Assembly (NCBI GenBank): GCA_016713985.1
Contig: JADJOD010000001.1
Location: forward strand, 346,501 to 410,500
Source: Lewinellaceae bacterium
GTDB taxonomy: Bacteria; Bacteroidota; Bacteroidia; Chitinophagales; Saprospiraceae
Reading direction: 5' to 3'
Length of the DNA stretch: 64,000 bases
The notes beneath the pieces are model-generated. The model had not been told where the DNA came from. It was given only the letters and a program-made list of their open reading frames with translations, and did no database searches. Below are positions 1 to 10,500 of the stretch, one piece after another. Position 1 is the stretch's first letter, and the number at the start of each line of letters is the position of its first letter. The translations under genes were made by a program, and so were the position numbers.

Positions 1-228
1 AATCCGGCCGAAGGCATTTTGTTTGCCGATTTGAAAACGTTGCCGGGCTCCACCCTGCGCATCCGGATTTTTAGCGCACAGGGAAATTTGGAATACACGC
101 AACACGTGGGAGCGGGCGAACGTCAACTTCGCATTGATTTACCGGCAGAAATGGCCTCCGGGTTGTACCTTTTTGAAACAATGGACGACAAGGGGCGGCA
201 ACATGTGAAGTGGTTTGTGGTGCGCTGA
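1..228 (+). CDS. C-terminal end of a T9SS-secreted protein (partial)
   Basis: The frame is open at the left edge and runs about 75 residues to a TGA at 226-228. It has the layout of a type IX secretion C-terminal sorting domain: alternating hydrophobic strands, a GLYLFE strand near the end and a basic/aromatic last strand ending WFVVR. In Bacteroidota such tails direct a secreted protein through the outer membrane and are then removed or attached to A-LPS. The cargo domain lies outside the window, so its function cannot be named. Confidence 0.75.
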   Translation, partial: NPAEGILFADLKTLPGSTLRIRIFSAQGNLEYTQHVGAGERQLRIDLPAEMASGLYLFETMDDKGRQHVKWFVVR

Positions 229-249
229 ACGCTTATGAAAGAGAAACCG

Positions 250-257
250 TATTTTTG
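250..257 (+). promoter_or_regulatory. -7 promoter element, TATTTTTG
   Basis: Exact match to the Bacteroidota TAnnTTTG element. The next ATG is only 5 bases downstream, so transcription would start at or next to the start codon and the mRNA would be nearly leaderless. Confidence 0.55.
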
Positions 258-262
258 CCCTT

Positions 263-649
263 ATGCAAGTAGCCGTTTTTGATACTTACGTCCTGAAGCC
301 CGAAGGCTCCACACTCCATTTCGATATCATCGTGCCTAAGGAGATTTCTCTTGAACAAGTATTGGAATTCGGGCGCCTATACCTGGCGACGGTAGCGCCG
401 GGCGGGCAGATCAGTGCCCGCGAATGTCAGTTTTGTCACATCGAAGAACCCACTCCCGAAATGATCGGGGGTATCCTCAGAGAGGGGTATTTTATCCTCG
501 GTTTTGAAGATATTCCGGCCGAACTGCCGGCCGAACCGACCCGCAGGCAGATGATCGAACACTTGCGGGCGCGCAGCGAAGCGCACCGGTTTGCCAATTT
601 CAGGGGGGTGCAGGAGGACGAATTGCGGGAGATGATTCGCAGGTTGTGA
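263..649 (+). CDS. DUF2024 family protein
   Basis: The protein is 128 aa. Residues 1-90 match the small DUF2024 family as I recall it, with the opening MQVAVFDTYV, the HFDIIVP strand and an internal CQFCH. Its biochemical role is unknown. A charged helical extension of about 40 residues follows (residues 90-128, rich in R and E), longer than the usual family length of about 85-90 aa. It is transcribed alone, with a promoter element abutting the start codon, and converges on the TfoX-like gene 14 bases away. No signal peptide or membrane segment is visible, so it is probably cytoplasmic. Confidence 0.7.
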   Translation: MQVAVFDTYVLKPEGSTLHFDIIVPKEISLEQVLEFGRLYLATVAPGGQISARECQFCHIEEPTPEMIGGILREGYFILGFEDIPAELPAEPTRRQMIEHLRARSEAHRFANFRGVQEDELREMIRRL

Positions 650-663
650 GCGCTCCGGCCGGG

Positions 664-993
664 TTATTTTGCGGCCGCATTTTCTGCGAACTCGATCCCC
701 AATCCGATCCACTCTTCCAACTGCCGGTCGGAGTCAAAACCTTCGGGTTCGACGAATAAAAAACCCTTCATGGGCCGGCCGGTAAAATCCATCTCCCGGC
801 AATGCGGTTTTTCCAGCGATGATTCAAATTTTGACGCCACCACCCGCACCATCAGGTCGTCTTTGACGATGCCGCAGGCCATTTTGCCTTTGTACATAAA
901 GGCCAGTCCGCCAAACATTTTTTTTTCTTCGATGCCTTCCCGCGCGCCCAACGCGAGGCGGATGCGATCGGCCAGTGCTTCGTTGTACGCCAT
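664..993 (-). CDS. TfoX N-terminal domain family protein
   Basis: The 109 aa protein contains only the TfoX N-terminal fold. The typical signs are the KKMFGGLAFM strand-turn after an N-terminal helix (residues 1-20), a MACGI strand and a C-terminal helix with EEWI. In gamma-proteobacteria full-length TfoX/Sxy regulates competence, but these short stand-alone versions are widespread and of unknown role. The start at 993 agrees with a promoter element at 1055-1062, giving a leader of about 55 bases. It is a single gene convergent with DUF2024. Confidence 0.75.
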   Translation of the reverse strand: MAYNEALADRIRLALGAREGIEEKKMFGGLAFMYKGKMACGIVKDDLMVRVVASKFESSLEKPHCREMDFTGRPMKGFLFVEPEGFDSDRQLEEWIGLGIEFAENAAAK

Positions 994-1041
994 ATTTTAA
1001 CTGTTTGAATGTAAGGCAATTCTGCGAAGAAGATGTTGCTT

Positions 1042-1110
1042 ACATTTTGTTGGGCAAAATTAACATCTGTCAAAATAAAAACAAAATGTTTCTATTTTGA
1101 TAAATGTTAA
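1042..1110 (-). promoter_or_regulatory. Promoter of the TfoX-like gene with nested inverted repeats
   Basis: The minus strand reads TTTTG, 19 bases, then TAATTTTG (1055-1062), a good -33/-7 pair. The same AT-rich stretch holds two nested dyads: ACATTTTGTT (1042-1051) with AACAAAATGT (1080-1089), and TTAACAT (1060-1066) with ATGTTAA (1104-1110). The dyads cover the promoter, so a repressor site is plausible, but the regulator is unknown. Confidence 0.45.
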
Positions 1111-1171
1111 TCCCTGAACGATTCTGTAATACCCCGGGCGAAGCGTCCCGGATCAATCACACAAAATACTG

Positions 1172-2716
1172 TTAGTCAATATCTTGCAATTCCGCGGGTG
1201 TTTCCCGGTACGAGATCACCCACAGTCCCGCAAAGGTGAACATGCCGTTGATCAGAATGGTGAGAAACCCCAAATCGAACCACTGTTTGCAACTGACTTC
1301 CAGTACCCAGGTCAGCGCCGGAGCAAGCAGGTAAACCAGCAGAGACCAGCGATCGTGGATTTTATAGCGGGTGAAGAGGCCGAAAGTGAACAGGCCCAGC
1401 AAAGGCCCGTAGGTGTAGCCGGCGATTTTGAATATCAGGTTGATAACGGCGTCGCTGCTCACGGCGTCGAGTATCAGAATGATCACCACAAACAAGGCGG
1501 AAAAACCGAGGTGGACCCAGGTCCGGTGGCGTTGCTGCCTTTTTACGGCTTCTTCGTATGCGCGGTGGTCGGCTTCGGAGGCATAAGTTTCGGGCCTGAC
1601 CGGCGTATTTTTTTCAAAATTGAGAAAATCAACGCAAAAACTGGTCGTCAGCGCGGTCAGTGCGGAATCCGAACTGGCATAGGTGCTGGCGATGAGGCCG
1701 AGAATGAAAAATATTCCGGCCGCCATACCGAGGTGATCGAACGCAATTTTTGGATACAGGTAATCGGTGCGGTCGGGAATCTGCAAACCCAGCGACCCTG
1801 CAAACTGGTACAACAGGGCGCCCAGCATCAGGAACAAAAAATTGATGGCCACGAGGTAAATGCAGAACACAAACATATTCTTCTGCGCTTCGCGGATGTT
1901 TTTGCAGGCTAAGTTTTTTTGCATCAGGTCCTGGTCGAGGCCGGTCATGGCGATGGCGATCAGGGCGCCGCTGACAAACTGTTTGACAAAGTGGTTCGGG
2001 TCGGTCAGAAAATTGTCGAAGAAAAACATTTGCCCGTACCGCCCGCCCATGATGGTCGGGATGATACTGCCTGCGTTCATATCCAGCGTTTTGCCCACCG
2101 TCAGCACCGTAAAGATGAGGGCCGCCAGGAAAAACGTGGTCATGATCGTATCCGTCCAGATGATGGTTTTTAAACCGCCTTTAAACGTATAGGCATAGAT
2201 CAGGGCCAGCATCAGGGAGACGGTCAGGGTAAACGGGACCCCCAACGGAGCGAAGACGAATAGTTGCAACACGCTGGCTGCCAGAAACATACGCGCGGCC
2301 GAGCCCAGAGTTCGCGACACCAGAAAATACGCCGCTCCCGTTTTGTACGAGCGGTGGCCGAATCGTTGTTCCAGATAACCGTAAATCGACGTGAGTTGCA
2401 GGCGGTAATACAAAGGCATCAGTACCGTGGCGATAAAAAAGTAACCCGCCAGGTAACCGAATACCACCTGCATGTAGGAAAAAGCCATGTTGAGGCCGCT
2501 GCCGCCTACTTTTCCCGGGATAGAGATGAAGGTAACCCCGCTGATGCTCGTGCCGATCATGGCGTAGGCCACAACGTACCAGGGCACTTTTCGATTGGCT
2601 AAGAAAAACCCTTCGTTGCTCACATTACGTCCGGTAAGCCAGGCCACTCCGATGAGCATGGCAAAATAAAGGAACAGGATAATGAGAACGAGTGCAGGTG
2701 TTAGATGTGCAGTCAT
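1172..2716 (-). CDS. Sodium:solute symporter (SSS family)
   Basis: The 514 aa protein has about 13 hydrophobic segments along its length, typical of SSS transporters in the inner membrane that move a solute with sodium. Family signs include a first segment after MTAHLTPALV and the GTSISGVTFISIPGKVG stretch at about residue 70, which matches the glycine/serine-rich second helix region. The start at 2716 was chosen over an upstream extension because the first helix follows directly and a TACATTTG element lies at 2763-2770. The substrate (sugar, amino acid or other) cannot be read from sequence. It is divergent from the SusC/SusD pair, which could hint at a shared substrate, but this is inference. 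Confidence 0.85.
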   Translation of the reverse strand: MTAHLTPALVLIILFLYFAMLIGVAWLTGRNVSNEGFFLANRKVPWYVVAYAMIGTSISGVTFISIPGKVGGSGLNMAFSYMQVVFGYLAGYFFIATVLMPLYYRLQLTSIYGYLEQRFGHRSYKTGAAYFLVSRTLGSAARMFLAASVLQLFVFAPLGVPFTLTVSLMLALIYAYTFKGGLKTIIWTDTIMTTFFLAALIFTVLTVGKTLDMNAGSIIPTIMGGRYGQMFFFDNFLTDPNHFVKQFVSGALIAIAMTGLDQDLMQKNLACKNIREAQKNMFVFCIYLVAINFLFLMLGALLYQFAGSLGLQIPDRTDYLYPKIAFDHLGMAAGIFFILGLIASTYASSDSALTALTTSFCVDFLNFEKNTPVRPETYASEADHRAYEEAVKRQQRHRTWVHLGFSALFVVIILILDAVSSDAVINLIFKIAGYTYGPLLGLFTFGLFTRYKIHDRWSLLVYLLAPALTWVLEVSCKQWFDLGFLTILINGMFTFAGLWVISYRETPAELQDID

Positions 2717-2762
2717 TTCTTTTTCGGCGGAAAACGCTGAATAAAAAGTTCGGGGTGCGGCG

Positions 2763-2770
2763 CAAATGTA
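2763..2770 (-). promoter_or_regulatory. -7 promoter element, TACATTTG (symporter)
   Basis: Exact TAnnTTTG match 47 bases upstream of the symporter start codon, in the divergent region shared with susC. Confidence 0.5.
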
Positions 2771-2943
2771 GATTTTTTCGCGAAAGCGGCACAATTCCCT
2801 TTTGTTGTTGCACCTTTTATTGCGCCATATTTTGAAATTGCCGGACTTTGCCAAACCCCATATCGAAAATTCCGCCACAAAGCCTGAATTTAGCAGAGAT
2901 AGAATTTCGATTCAAAAAAAATAACGGTTTCAGGAAAGTGTAC

Positions 2944-2951
2944 TACGTTTG
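2944..2951 (+). promoter_or_regulatory. -7 promoter element, TACGTTTG (susC/susD)
   Basis: Exact TAnnTTTG match giving a leader of about 40 bases before the SusC start at 2998. It also argues against longer versions of the SusC frame that begin upstream of it. Confidence 0.5.
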
Positions 2952-2997
2952 TCTACTTGTTTTAATCAATATACTATCACTTAAATCTGTTCCAGTT

Positions 2998-5961
2998 ATG
3001 AAGATCAAAACCATTAACAAATTCCTTTTGCTTCCGGCGCTGCTTCTCGCGAGCTTCCAGGTGGCAATTGCTCAATTCACCGTTACCGGACGTGTAACGG
3101 ACGCCAATGGCGAGGGGCTCCCCGGCGCCACAATAGCCATCGTCGGCGCTTCACGCGGCACCTCCGCCGATATCGACGGCAACTATCGCCTCGAAGTGCC
3201 GGGCAGTTCGGCAACAATTGCCATCGCCTACACCGGCTACAAGACGGTCAACATGCAGGTAACTTCGGCCAATAACCGGATCGATGTTGTCATGGAAGAA
3301 GACTTTGCCGGCTTAGACGAGGTCGTTATCTCGGGTTTGGCGACCAACGTAAAACGCGCCAACTTAGCCAACGCCGTTTCTTCCATCACCAGCAACGAGC
3401 TGGTAGGCACCACCGTGCAGTCGAGCATGGACGGCGCTCTGTACGGCAAACTCACCGGGGTCAACATTATCTCCAACTCCGGTGCGCCGGGCGGCGGCAC
3501 CACCGTCAAGTTCAGGGGTATTACCACCCTCAACGGTAATTCCCAACCCCTGTACATCGTAGACGGGGTGTATTACGACAACTCCAACTTCCGCTCCAAC
3601 ACCAACTTTGTGTCGCAAGCCGCAGGGCAGGGCAGCACACAATTCCAGGACAACCCCTCCAACCGGGTCTCCGACCTGGACCCCGAAGACATCGACCGCA
3701 TCGAGGTGCTCAAAGGTGCTTCGGCCGCCGCAATCTACGGCTCGCGGGCGGCTTCCGGGGTTGTGCTGATCACCACCAAACGTGGCCGCCGCGACGGCAG
3801 TACCGAAGTAAATGTGTCACAATCCATTGGTTTTCAGCAACAATTGAAAAAACTCGGCGTACGCGACTGGGATGCCAGTAAAGTGGAAGCCGCTTTTGGC
3901 GCCGGCGAGGTCGCCAATTACAACCAGGCCGTTGCTGCCGGAAAAGTGTACAACTACGAAGACGAATTGTTCGGAGAAAGCGGCGCGCTCAGCACCACAC
4001 GCCTTTCGATCAACGGCGGTTCGGAAAAATTCGGCTATTACGCCGGCGTCACCCGCAAATCGGAAAAAGGCATTGTAAAAAACACGGGTTACGACAAAAC
4101 TTCCGTGCGCCTCAACCTCGATCCCAAAATTTTCAAATGGGCGGATTTGCAGGTCAACCTCAACTACGTCAACTCCGAATCGGACCGTGGATATTTTAAC
4201 AACGACAATACGTCCACGACCCTCGGCGTATCTTACGTTTCCACGCCGTCGTGGGCCGACCTGTTCCCTGACGAGCAGGGCAACTACCCCAATAACCCGT
4301 ACGCACCGTCCAATTTCCTCCAAACCCGCGACCTGATCACGAACCGGGAAAAAGTGGACCGCATCCTCGGCGGCGGTATCGGAACCTTCCACCTGTGGAC
4401 CACCGATCAACACTCGCTGAACCTGATCGTACGTGGCGGCGCCGACCAGTACACCCTGCGCACCCGCTCCATTTTCCCGCGTGAATTGCAGTTCCAGAAA
4501 GACGGCAACGGCACCAACGGCGTATCCATTGCCGGCACGTCGCATAGTTTTGGCACCAATATCGCCGCTTTCCTCGTACACAATTACACCACCTCCGGCA
4601 ACGTCACCTTCCGCACACAAGCCGGTGTGACGCAGGAAAACCTCGACCAGGACTTTATCAACACCCTGGCCACACAACTCATTGGTTCACAGACCAATCT
4701 GAATCAGGCCGGTTCCGTTCAGGTGATCCAGGAACGCCTCAAACAGGTCGACAAAGGCTTTTTTGCGCAGGAAGAGATCAATTTTAAAGACATGGCCATC
4801 TTCACGGTGGGTATCCGTGGCGACAAATCGAGCCGTAACGGCGATGTAAATAAATTGTTCTACTATCCGAAAGCCTCGCTGGCCCTCAATATTCACGAAA
4901 TGACCGATCTGGGCAGTACGTTGAGCCAGTTCAAACTGCGCGGCGCATTCGGCCAGTCGGGTAATTTTGGTCCGTTTGGCGCCACCTACACCCCGCTCAA
5001 CCCGATCATTATCGGCGGCGGCACGGGTTCGATCATCGGCATCACCCTCGGCAACACCACCATCGGTCCGGAAAAACAAACGGAAATTGAAGTTGGTTTC
5101 GATTTGGGTATCCTGCAAAACCGGTTCAACTTAGAGTTCACCTACTACGTGAAATCGGTAAAAGACCTGATCCTGCTGGTCAACACACCCAGCGCTTCCG
5201 GTTTTACCTCGGCCTGGCAAAATGCCGCCGATTTGAAAAACAACGGCTTCGAAATCGCGCTGAACCTCAACCCGGTACACACCCGCGAATTCAACTGGGA
5301 CAGCCGGATCAGTTTCTGGAAAAACACCGCTGAAATCACCCGGCTGGACGTGCCTGCCTACAACCTCGGCGCTTTTGGCGCCACACTCGGCACCTACCGC
5401 ATCGAAAACGGCAAATCGCCCACCCAGATCGTTGGTATCGACCCCAACGCAGATGCCAACGGCCTGAAGGTATTCGGCGACGCAGAACCCGATTTTCAAA
5501 TCGCCTTTAACAACGCCCTGCGGTACAGCAACTGGGAGTTGAATTTCCTTTTCCACCTGAAACAAGGCGGCAAAAACATCAACCTGAGCACCCTGTTGTC
5601 CGACATCTTCGGCACCAGCGCCGACTACGACGATAAATCGGTAGACCCCAGCGGTACAATGGGCAACGGCGCTTACCGCCTCTCGCAACTGGGCGTATCG
5701 GCAAGTGCCTGGGTGGAAAATGCCGGTTACCTGCGCCTGCGCGAAGTCGGGTTAAAATACAACCTGCCGTCAAGCTGGTTTAAAGACAAAGCGAAAGTCC
5801 GCCTCGGTTTTTCGGGCCGCAACCTGCTCAATTTCTTCGAATACAGCAGCTACGATCCGGAAGTATCGAACTTTGGCACAAACGCCATTTCTTCCAACGT
5901 GGAAGTAACGCCGTTCCCGTCTGCCAAAAGTTATTTCTTCACCATCGGCGCTTCGTTCTGA
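2998..5961 (+). CDS. SusC/RagA family TonB-linked outer membrane receptor
   Basis: The 987 aa protein is a TonB-dependent outer-membrane channel that imports glycans, peptides or similar nutrients with its SusD partner. In order: a signal peptide ending near VAIAQ (about residue 26), a carboxypeptidase-regulatory-like domain (FTVTGRVTD onward), a plug domain with the SusC hallmarks YIVDGVYYD and IEVLKGASAAAIYGSRAASG, then a long beta-barrel ending in an aromatic residue (GASF). The start at 2998 is fixed by the signal peptide and the promoter at 2944. SusD follows after 87 bases, so they are probably co-transcribed. No glycoside hydrolase, sigma or anti-sigma gene is adjacent, so the nutrient is not evident. 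Confidence 0.93.
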   Translation: MKIKTINKFLLLPALLLASFQVAIAQFTVTGRVTDANGEGLPGATIAIVGASRGTSADIDGNYRLEVPGSSATIAIAYTGYKTVNMQVTSANNRIDVVMEEDFAGLDEVVISGLATNVKRANLANAVSSITSNELVGTTVQSSMDGALYGKLTGVNIISNSGAPGGGTTVKFRGITTLNGNSQPLYIVDGVYYDNSNFRSNTNFVSQAAGQGSTQFQDNPSNRVSDLDPEDIDRIEVLKGASAAAIYGSRAASGVVLITTKRGRRDGSTEVNVSQSIGFQQQLKKLGVRDWDASKVEAAFGAGEVANYNQAVAAGKVYNYEDELFGESGALSTTRLSINGGSEKFGYYAGVTRKSEKGIVKNTGYDKTSVRLNLDPKIFKWADLQVNLNYVNSESDRGYFNNDNTSTTLGVSYVSTPSWADLFPDEQGNYPNNPYAPSNFLQTRDLITNREKVDRILGGGIGTFHLWTTDQHSLNLIVRGGADQYTLRTRSIFPRELQFQKDGNGTNGVSIAGTSHSFGTNIAAFLVHNYTTSGNVTFRTQAGVTQENLDQDFINTLATQLIGSQTNLNQAGSVQVIQERLKQVDKGFFAQEEINFKDMAIFTVGIRGDKSSRNGDVNKLFYYPKASLALNIHEMTDLGSTLSQFKLRGAFGQSGNFGPFGATYTPLNPIIIGGGTGSIIGITLGNTTIGPEKQTEIEVGFDLGILQNRFNLEFTYYVKSVKDLILLVNTPSASGFTSAWQNAADLKNNGFEIALNLNPVHTREFNWDSRISFWKNTAEITRLDVPAYNLGAFGATLGTYRIENGKSPTQIVGIDPNADANGLKVFGDAEPDFQIAFNNALRYSNWELNFLFHLKQGGKNINLSTLLSDIFGTSADYDDKSVDPSGTMGNGAYRLSQLGVSASAWVENAGYLRLREVGLKYNLPSSWFKDKAKVRLGFSGRNLLNFFEYSSYDPEVSNFGTNAISSNVEVTPFPSAKSYFFTIGASF

Positions 5962-6048
5962 TGTCGGGTGTTGAAAATTAGAAACCGGAAACGACCCGGT
6001 TTCGATTTTCCAGGACCCAATTCCTTCATTTTCAAAATTTGAAACAAT

Positions 6049-7383
6049 ATGATACTGCGAAATATTTCTAAAATATTTATCCCGGCGCTGCTCTTGATGG
6101 GGGTTGCCGCCTGCAACATTGACACCATCGAAGACCCGAACAACCCGAGTGTGGGCGCCATTACTTCCAACGCTTCACTCAGCGAAATCCAGAACTTGGT
6201 CACCGGTATCGAAGGCGGCATGCGTATCAACCTGGGTTTTTACTTCGACGGCGTTGGCGCCATCGGCCGGGAAATCTACCGTTTTTCCACCTCCGACCCG
6301 CGTTTTACCTCCGATTTGCTGGGTAAAGGTTCGGCTGTGCTCGACAACAATACTTTTTACACCACCAACCCGTACGCAGCCCGTTATCGCACGGTTAAAA
6401 ATGCCAATATTTTGCTGGAAGCCGTTGAAAATTCAACGGCGATCACCACGAACGAAGCGCGCAACGCCGCCAAAGGTTTTGCCAACACGATCAAGGCGCA
6501 CCAACTTTTGCTGGTGTGGGTACAACAATACGACAACGGCATCCGGATCGACGTAGCCGACCCGAACAACCTCGGCCCCTTTGTCGGCGAAGGAGACGAC
6601 AAGGCCGCATTACGCGCCATTGCCGCCCTGCTCGACGAGGGTAACACCCAACTGACCGCAGGCGGTGCGGCATTCCCGTTCAGCCTCAGCAGCGGTTTTT
6701 CCGGTTTTGATACGCCGGCTTCTTTTGCCAAAGTGAATCGTGCACTCGCAGCGCGTGTTCATGCTTATAAATCAGACTGGGACCTCGCCTTGCAGGCACT
6801 TGCCGGCTCTTTTTACGACCAGAACGGCGACCTTGCGCTGGGTGCGTATCATCCGTATTCCACCGCCGGCGGCGACGCCCTGAACCCCCAATGGTTCCCG
6901 CTGAATGCCACCGGCGAATCACGCGTGGTGCAGCCGTCTTTTATCACGGACGCCGAAGCCGGCGATACCCGCCTGAGCAAAGCCACCAAACGCGCCGATA
7001 CCGAATTCCAGGACGGCCTTCAAAGCGACTATGACCTGACCGTGTACGCCACCAACGCCACCTCTATTCCGATCGTTCGCAACGAAGAACTGATCCTGCT
7101 CTACGCCGAAGCGAAGATCCAGAAAGGGGATGCGGGATTTCTGTCCGATGCTGTCGGGGCGCTGGATGTCATCCGCAACGCCGCGGGCCTCGGCGACTAT
7201 GCCGGCGGCACCACACAAGCCGAATTGATTACCGAAATGCTCAAACAGCGCCGGTATTCGCTCTTCGGCGAAGGGCACCGCTGGGTGGATATGCGCCGAT
7301 ACAATTTGCTCAATACACTGCCGATCGATCGCCCCGGCGACGACGTTTGGGTGAAGTACCCGCGTCCGGCCAACGAGGATTGA
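6049..7383 (+). CDS. SusD/RagB family nutrient-binding lipoprotein
   Basis: The 444 aa protein has a lipoprotein signal with lipobox GVAAC (Cys at about residue 22) and should sit on the outer face of the outer membrane as the lid of the SusC channel. The TPR-like helices and the C-terminal RRYSLFGEGHRWVDMRRYN stretch are typical of SusD. It is somewhat shorter than the usual 480-550 residues. It is the second gene of the susCD pair and is followed after 9 bases by a large word-repeat hairpin shared with the convergent M56 protease gene. Confidence 0.92.
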   Translation: MILRNISKIFIPALLLMGVAACNIDTIEDPNNPSVGAITSNASLSEIQNLVTGIEGGMRINLGFYFDGVGAIGREIYRFSTSDPRFTSDLLGKGSAVLDNNTFYTTNPYAARYRTVKNANILLEAVENSTAITTNEARNAAKGFANTIKAHQLLLVWVQQYDNGIRIDVADPNNLGPFVGEGDDKAALRAIAALLDEGNTQLTAGGAAFPFSLSSGFSGFDTPASFAKVNRALAARVHAYKSDWDLALQALAGSFYDQNGDLALGAYHPYSTAGGDALNPQWFPLNATGESRVVQPSFITDAEAGDTRLSKATKRADTEFQDGLQSDYDLTVYATNATSIPIVRNEELILLYAEAKIQKGDAGFLSDAVGALDVIRNAAGLGDYAGGTTQAELITEMLKQRRYSLFGEGHRWVDMRRYNLLNTLPIDRPGDDVWVKYPRPANED

Positions 7384-7392
7384 TTTGTGTTT

Positions 7393-7524
7393 AAGTCGTG
7401 AGTCATAAGTCATGAGTCGTAAGTCGTGAGTCGTAAGTCAGGCGATAACCCTGGCTCCTCACGACTCATGACTCACGACTCATGACTCATGACTTACGAC
7501 TCATGACTCACGACTCACGACTTA
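7393..7524. repeat. Iterated 7-mer inverted repeat between convergent genes
   Basis: The left arm (7393-7440) is about seven copies of a 7-mer varying between AGTCGTG, AGTCATA and AGTCGTA. The right arm (7459-7524) is about nine copies of the complementary word (ACTCATG/ACTCACG/ACTTACG). An 18-base spacer separates them. The arms could fold into a hairpin of over 40 bp in many registers. It begins 9 bases after the susD stop and runs into the stop codon of the convergent gene, suggesting a role at both transcript ends. Confidence 0.85.
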
Positions 7525-10500
7525 TAACACGATAAACTGCCGTTTCGCTTTCCCCTCCGGCGTTTCCAGTATGGCGAAAAACGATCCGGTGCCCTTCAGA
7601 TCACGGGTTTGAACGAAGCAGGAGCCTTCACCCGCCTGAAAATCGCTTTCCCGGGAATAAACTTCCTGGCCCAGCGCATTCACGATGCTCAGGCGGCCTT
7701 TCCCGGCTTTCGGAAGATAAAAGGACAGGGTAATTTTTTCACGCGCCGGGTTGGGGTGGACGGTTAAATCAAACGGCGTTTTTGGAAGGGATGTGCCCGG
7801 CAGAACCCGGTCGGCTATGATATCGCTTGGATAAAACAACATCACCACCGGGCGCAAGGCAATACCGTCGGCTTCAAAATCGCTGAGCCAGAGCAATTCT
7901 GCCTCGTCGATACGTTTGTTCAGTTTTACAAGGCCCGTGCCCGTCACGCCGGTTTCGGTTACGACGGGTTTTAAATTTCCGCAGCGCAACTGAAAACGCA
8001 GGTTTTTGGCAGCTGTGCCGTTCCTCAGGATTTGGGGCGCCGCTGCTGCCATGGCTTTTAACTCCGCTTTGCCGTACAGGGGAAAAATCAATGTATCCGC
8101 TTCAGCGCCGGGAGCCGTCCGGTTACCCAGGCCCATCGTAAACTGTCCCCATTGCAGCAGGTATTCCGATACGGGGAGCGGCGGTTTGGGGTCTTGCGGT
8201 TTTACATCCAATTCGATCGCGACGTGAGAAAGGTCGATACCGGCCAACTGGAACCACGTGTCAGGCGCGTTTTTTAATTGTTCCTTCATGGATTCAAATT
8301 GATCAGCGGCTACGTCTATGAAGACCTGGTGGGGGATTCTGCTTTTATCAATCCGGATTTCCTTTATTCCGGAGTTATTCGAACCGATCAGTCGTAAGCC
8401 TGCTTCCGTGGTCGCCACTGTGCGCCGGCCCCCGGCTTCGGCCCTGAAATTGCTCAACATCACCCGATCGTGGTCTTTTACATTTTTTTCAAAATAGGCC
8501 AAAAAATCGGCCGGAACCACCCCGTTTTCAACCTTTGCAGCACGGTCGGCGTATTTTATTTGAAAGGAAAAAGAACGGAGCGGTTCTTTTTCCTGAAAAA
8601 GACGCGGCTCCAATTTCAGCATTTGAATGATCTCCTTCGCTGTCAGCGGATTAACTTCCATGTTGTAAGGCAGGTCGGCATGGACCACTTGTTCGCCGGA
8701 AGTATAAACCTTCGCGTACATATCCGGGAATTGCCTGCTGAAGTTTCCCCATTCGAAGTAATAGTCGCGGCGATCGCTGCGCAGCAGGGGCAGGCGCGGG
8801 TCGCCGTCGGGTACCAGGCTGAACACGCTCCTGGGATAAAGTTCGAGTAACGGGCGCTGCGCCTGATCCTCGCGCTCCGGTTTATGCGCGATGCGCACCA
8901 CCACACCGGGTTTAATTTGTTCCGAAACCTGTTCTATTTTAGCGCGTATCTCGGCTATTGAAAACCACGACCTGCCCGTTGCAGGCAGCCGCAACAAGGG
9001 GTGGTATCCGTTTCCGGGAATAGCGGCCCAAATGGATAGACTGTCTGCGGCTTTTGTGCGCCCGTCGGCATACACAACCTGTGGGTCGTTCCGGATAATG
9101 TCCAGGAATTCGCTGACCGTGAAAAACTGCCGCCCTTTGGCATTTACAGTCGTTTTTCCCCATTTCAGGTCTGAAAAAGCATCTTCACTTATCGTCGCTT
9201 TGGCCGGATCGTCGAGGGCGTTGATCTCCCCAGCGTTGCGCGGCAGCCAGCCGGCCACCCCGGCGTTCATCGACAGGCGGATGACTGCCGTTTTGCCGTT
9301 CGGCAGGTTTACTTCGTTTAATTCGACCACGTCGTCGCTTTTTAAAGTTGCCGCGAAGTGTTCGATCTCCGCTCTTTTTCCCGCGTATGCCGACTCGTCG
9401 TTATAATCGCTGCGCACCGGCAAGGCGCCTACCAGGAACGACAAGTGTTGTTCGAGGCTCTGGCCGTTCCATATACGCGGCTCCCGTTTGAGCGCTTCGC
9501 GGAATTCTTCGGGCGAGAGGTTCGCTTCGCCGAAATAGGTATCCGAATCCGTGTTGTGGTAAATTTTACACTGGATCGAACCCCAGTAAAAATTATAGGA
9601 GGTCGGTTCGGGTGTGGCCGTTTTTTCGGCGATAATTTCGATGGCGCTCAGGACGCCGGCGAATTCACTCGCCGTTTTGACGGCTTGTACAAAAGGCGCT
9701 GCGGCGGGTAGTTTTTCGATCAGCCGAAACGAAAACAACAACATCAGGGCGGCAAAAAGCGGGAACATCAGCAGGTATTTGACCCGAAAAAAGGGGCGGG
9801 AAGGGCGTTTGGCAAGCATAACAAGGCGATTTTTAATGAGTGAATGAAAAGTATTCACCAGGCCGGGCCGGGCCCTTTGCCCCGCGCTTTGGTGTTGCAC
9901 TAAAAGGGAAGCGTATTCGTAACGCCGGCGTGTGCTGTTCACCACATGATCGTCGGCGATGTATTCATGCACCGCGCACAAGCTGCGCCGGAAAGCATGC
10001 ATAAGCGGGTTGAACCATTGTAAGATCACCATCAACTCCATCAGCAGCACGTCAATGCTGTGCCATTGGCGCACGTGCACCAGTTCGTGTTCCAATAAAA
10101 ACTCCTGATTATCAGTAAGTTGGCTTTCATGATTCCAAAAAACGATGCCGAAAAACGATGCTACCGGCAGGGCGGTTTTTTCCGAAACCACCACATCCAC
10201 CTTTCCGGCTTTCACCTTCCGGCAACGGCGCATCATACGCAGCAGGTACCACATCTGCACGGCCAGTCGAAGCGTCAGCAAACCGGCTCCTGCAAGGTAG
10301 GTCCACCACAATATTTCGCCCAGGGTTACCGACCAGCCTTCCGCCAGGGGTAGCATCAGCGTCTGGCGCACGGCCACCGGGGCGGCCTGCACCTGCTCCA
10401 CGATAACGGGCAGGTCCAAAACGGGCTCCACAAAAGGTATAACTTCCGGTTGCGATGCCGGCGGCGGCGCAAGCACCTGGATTTTCAGGGTCGGCAAAGC

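Noticed and set aside
7393..7524. Possible CRISPR array
   Set aside because: Repeats are 7-mers with no spacers and both orientations; no cas gene in the window.
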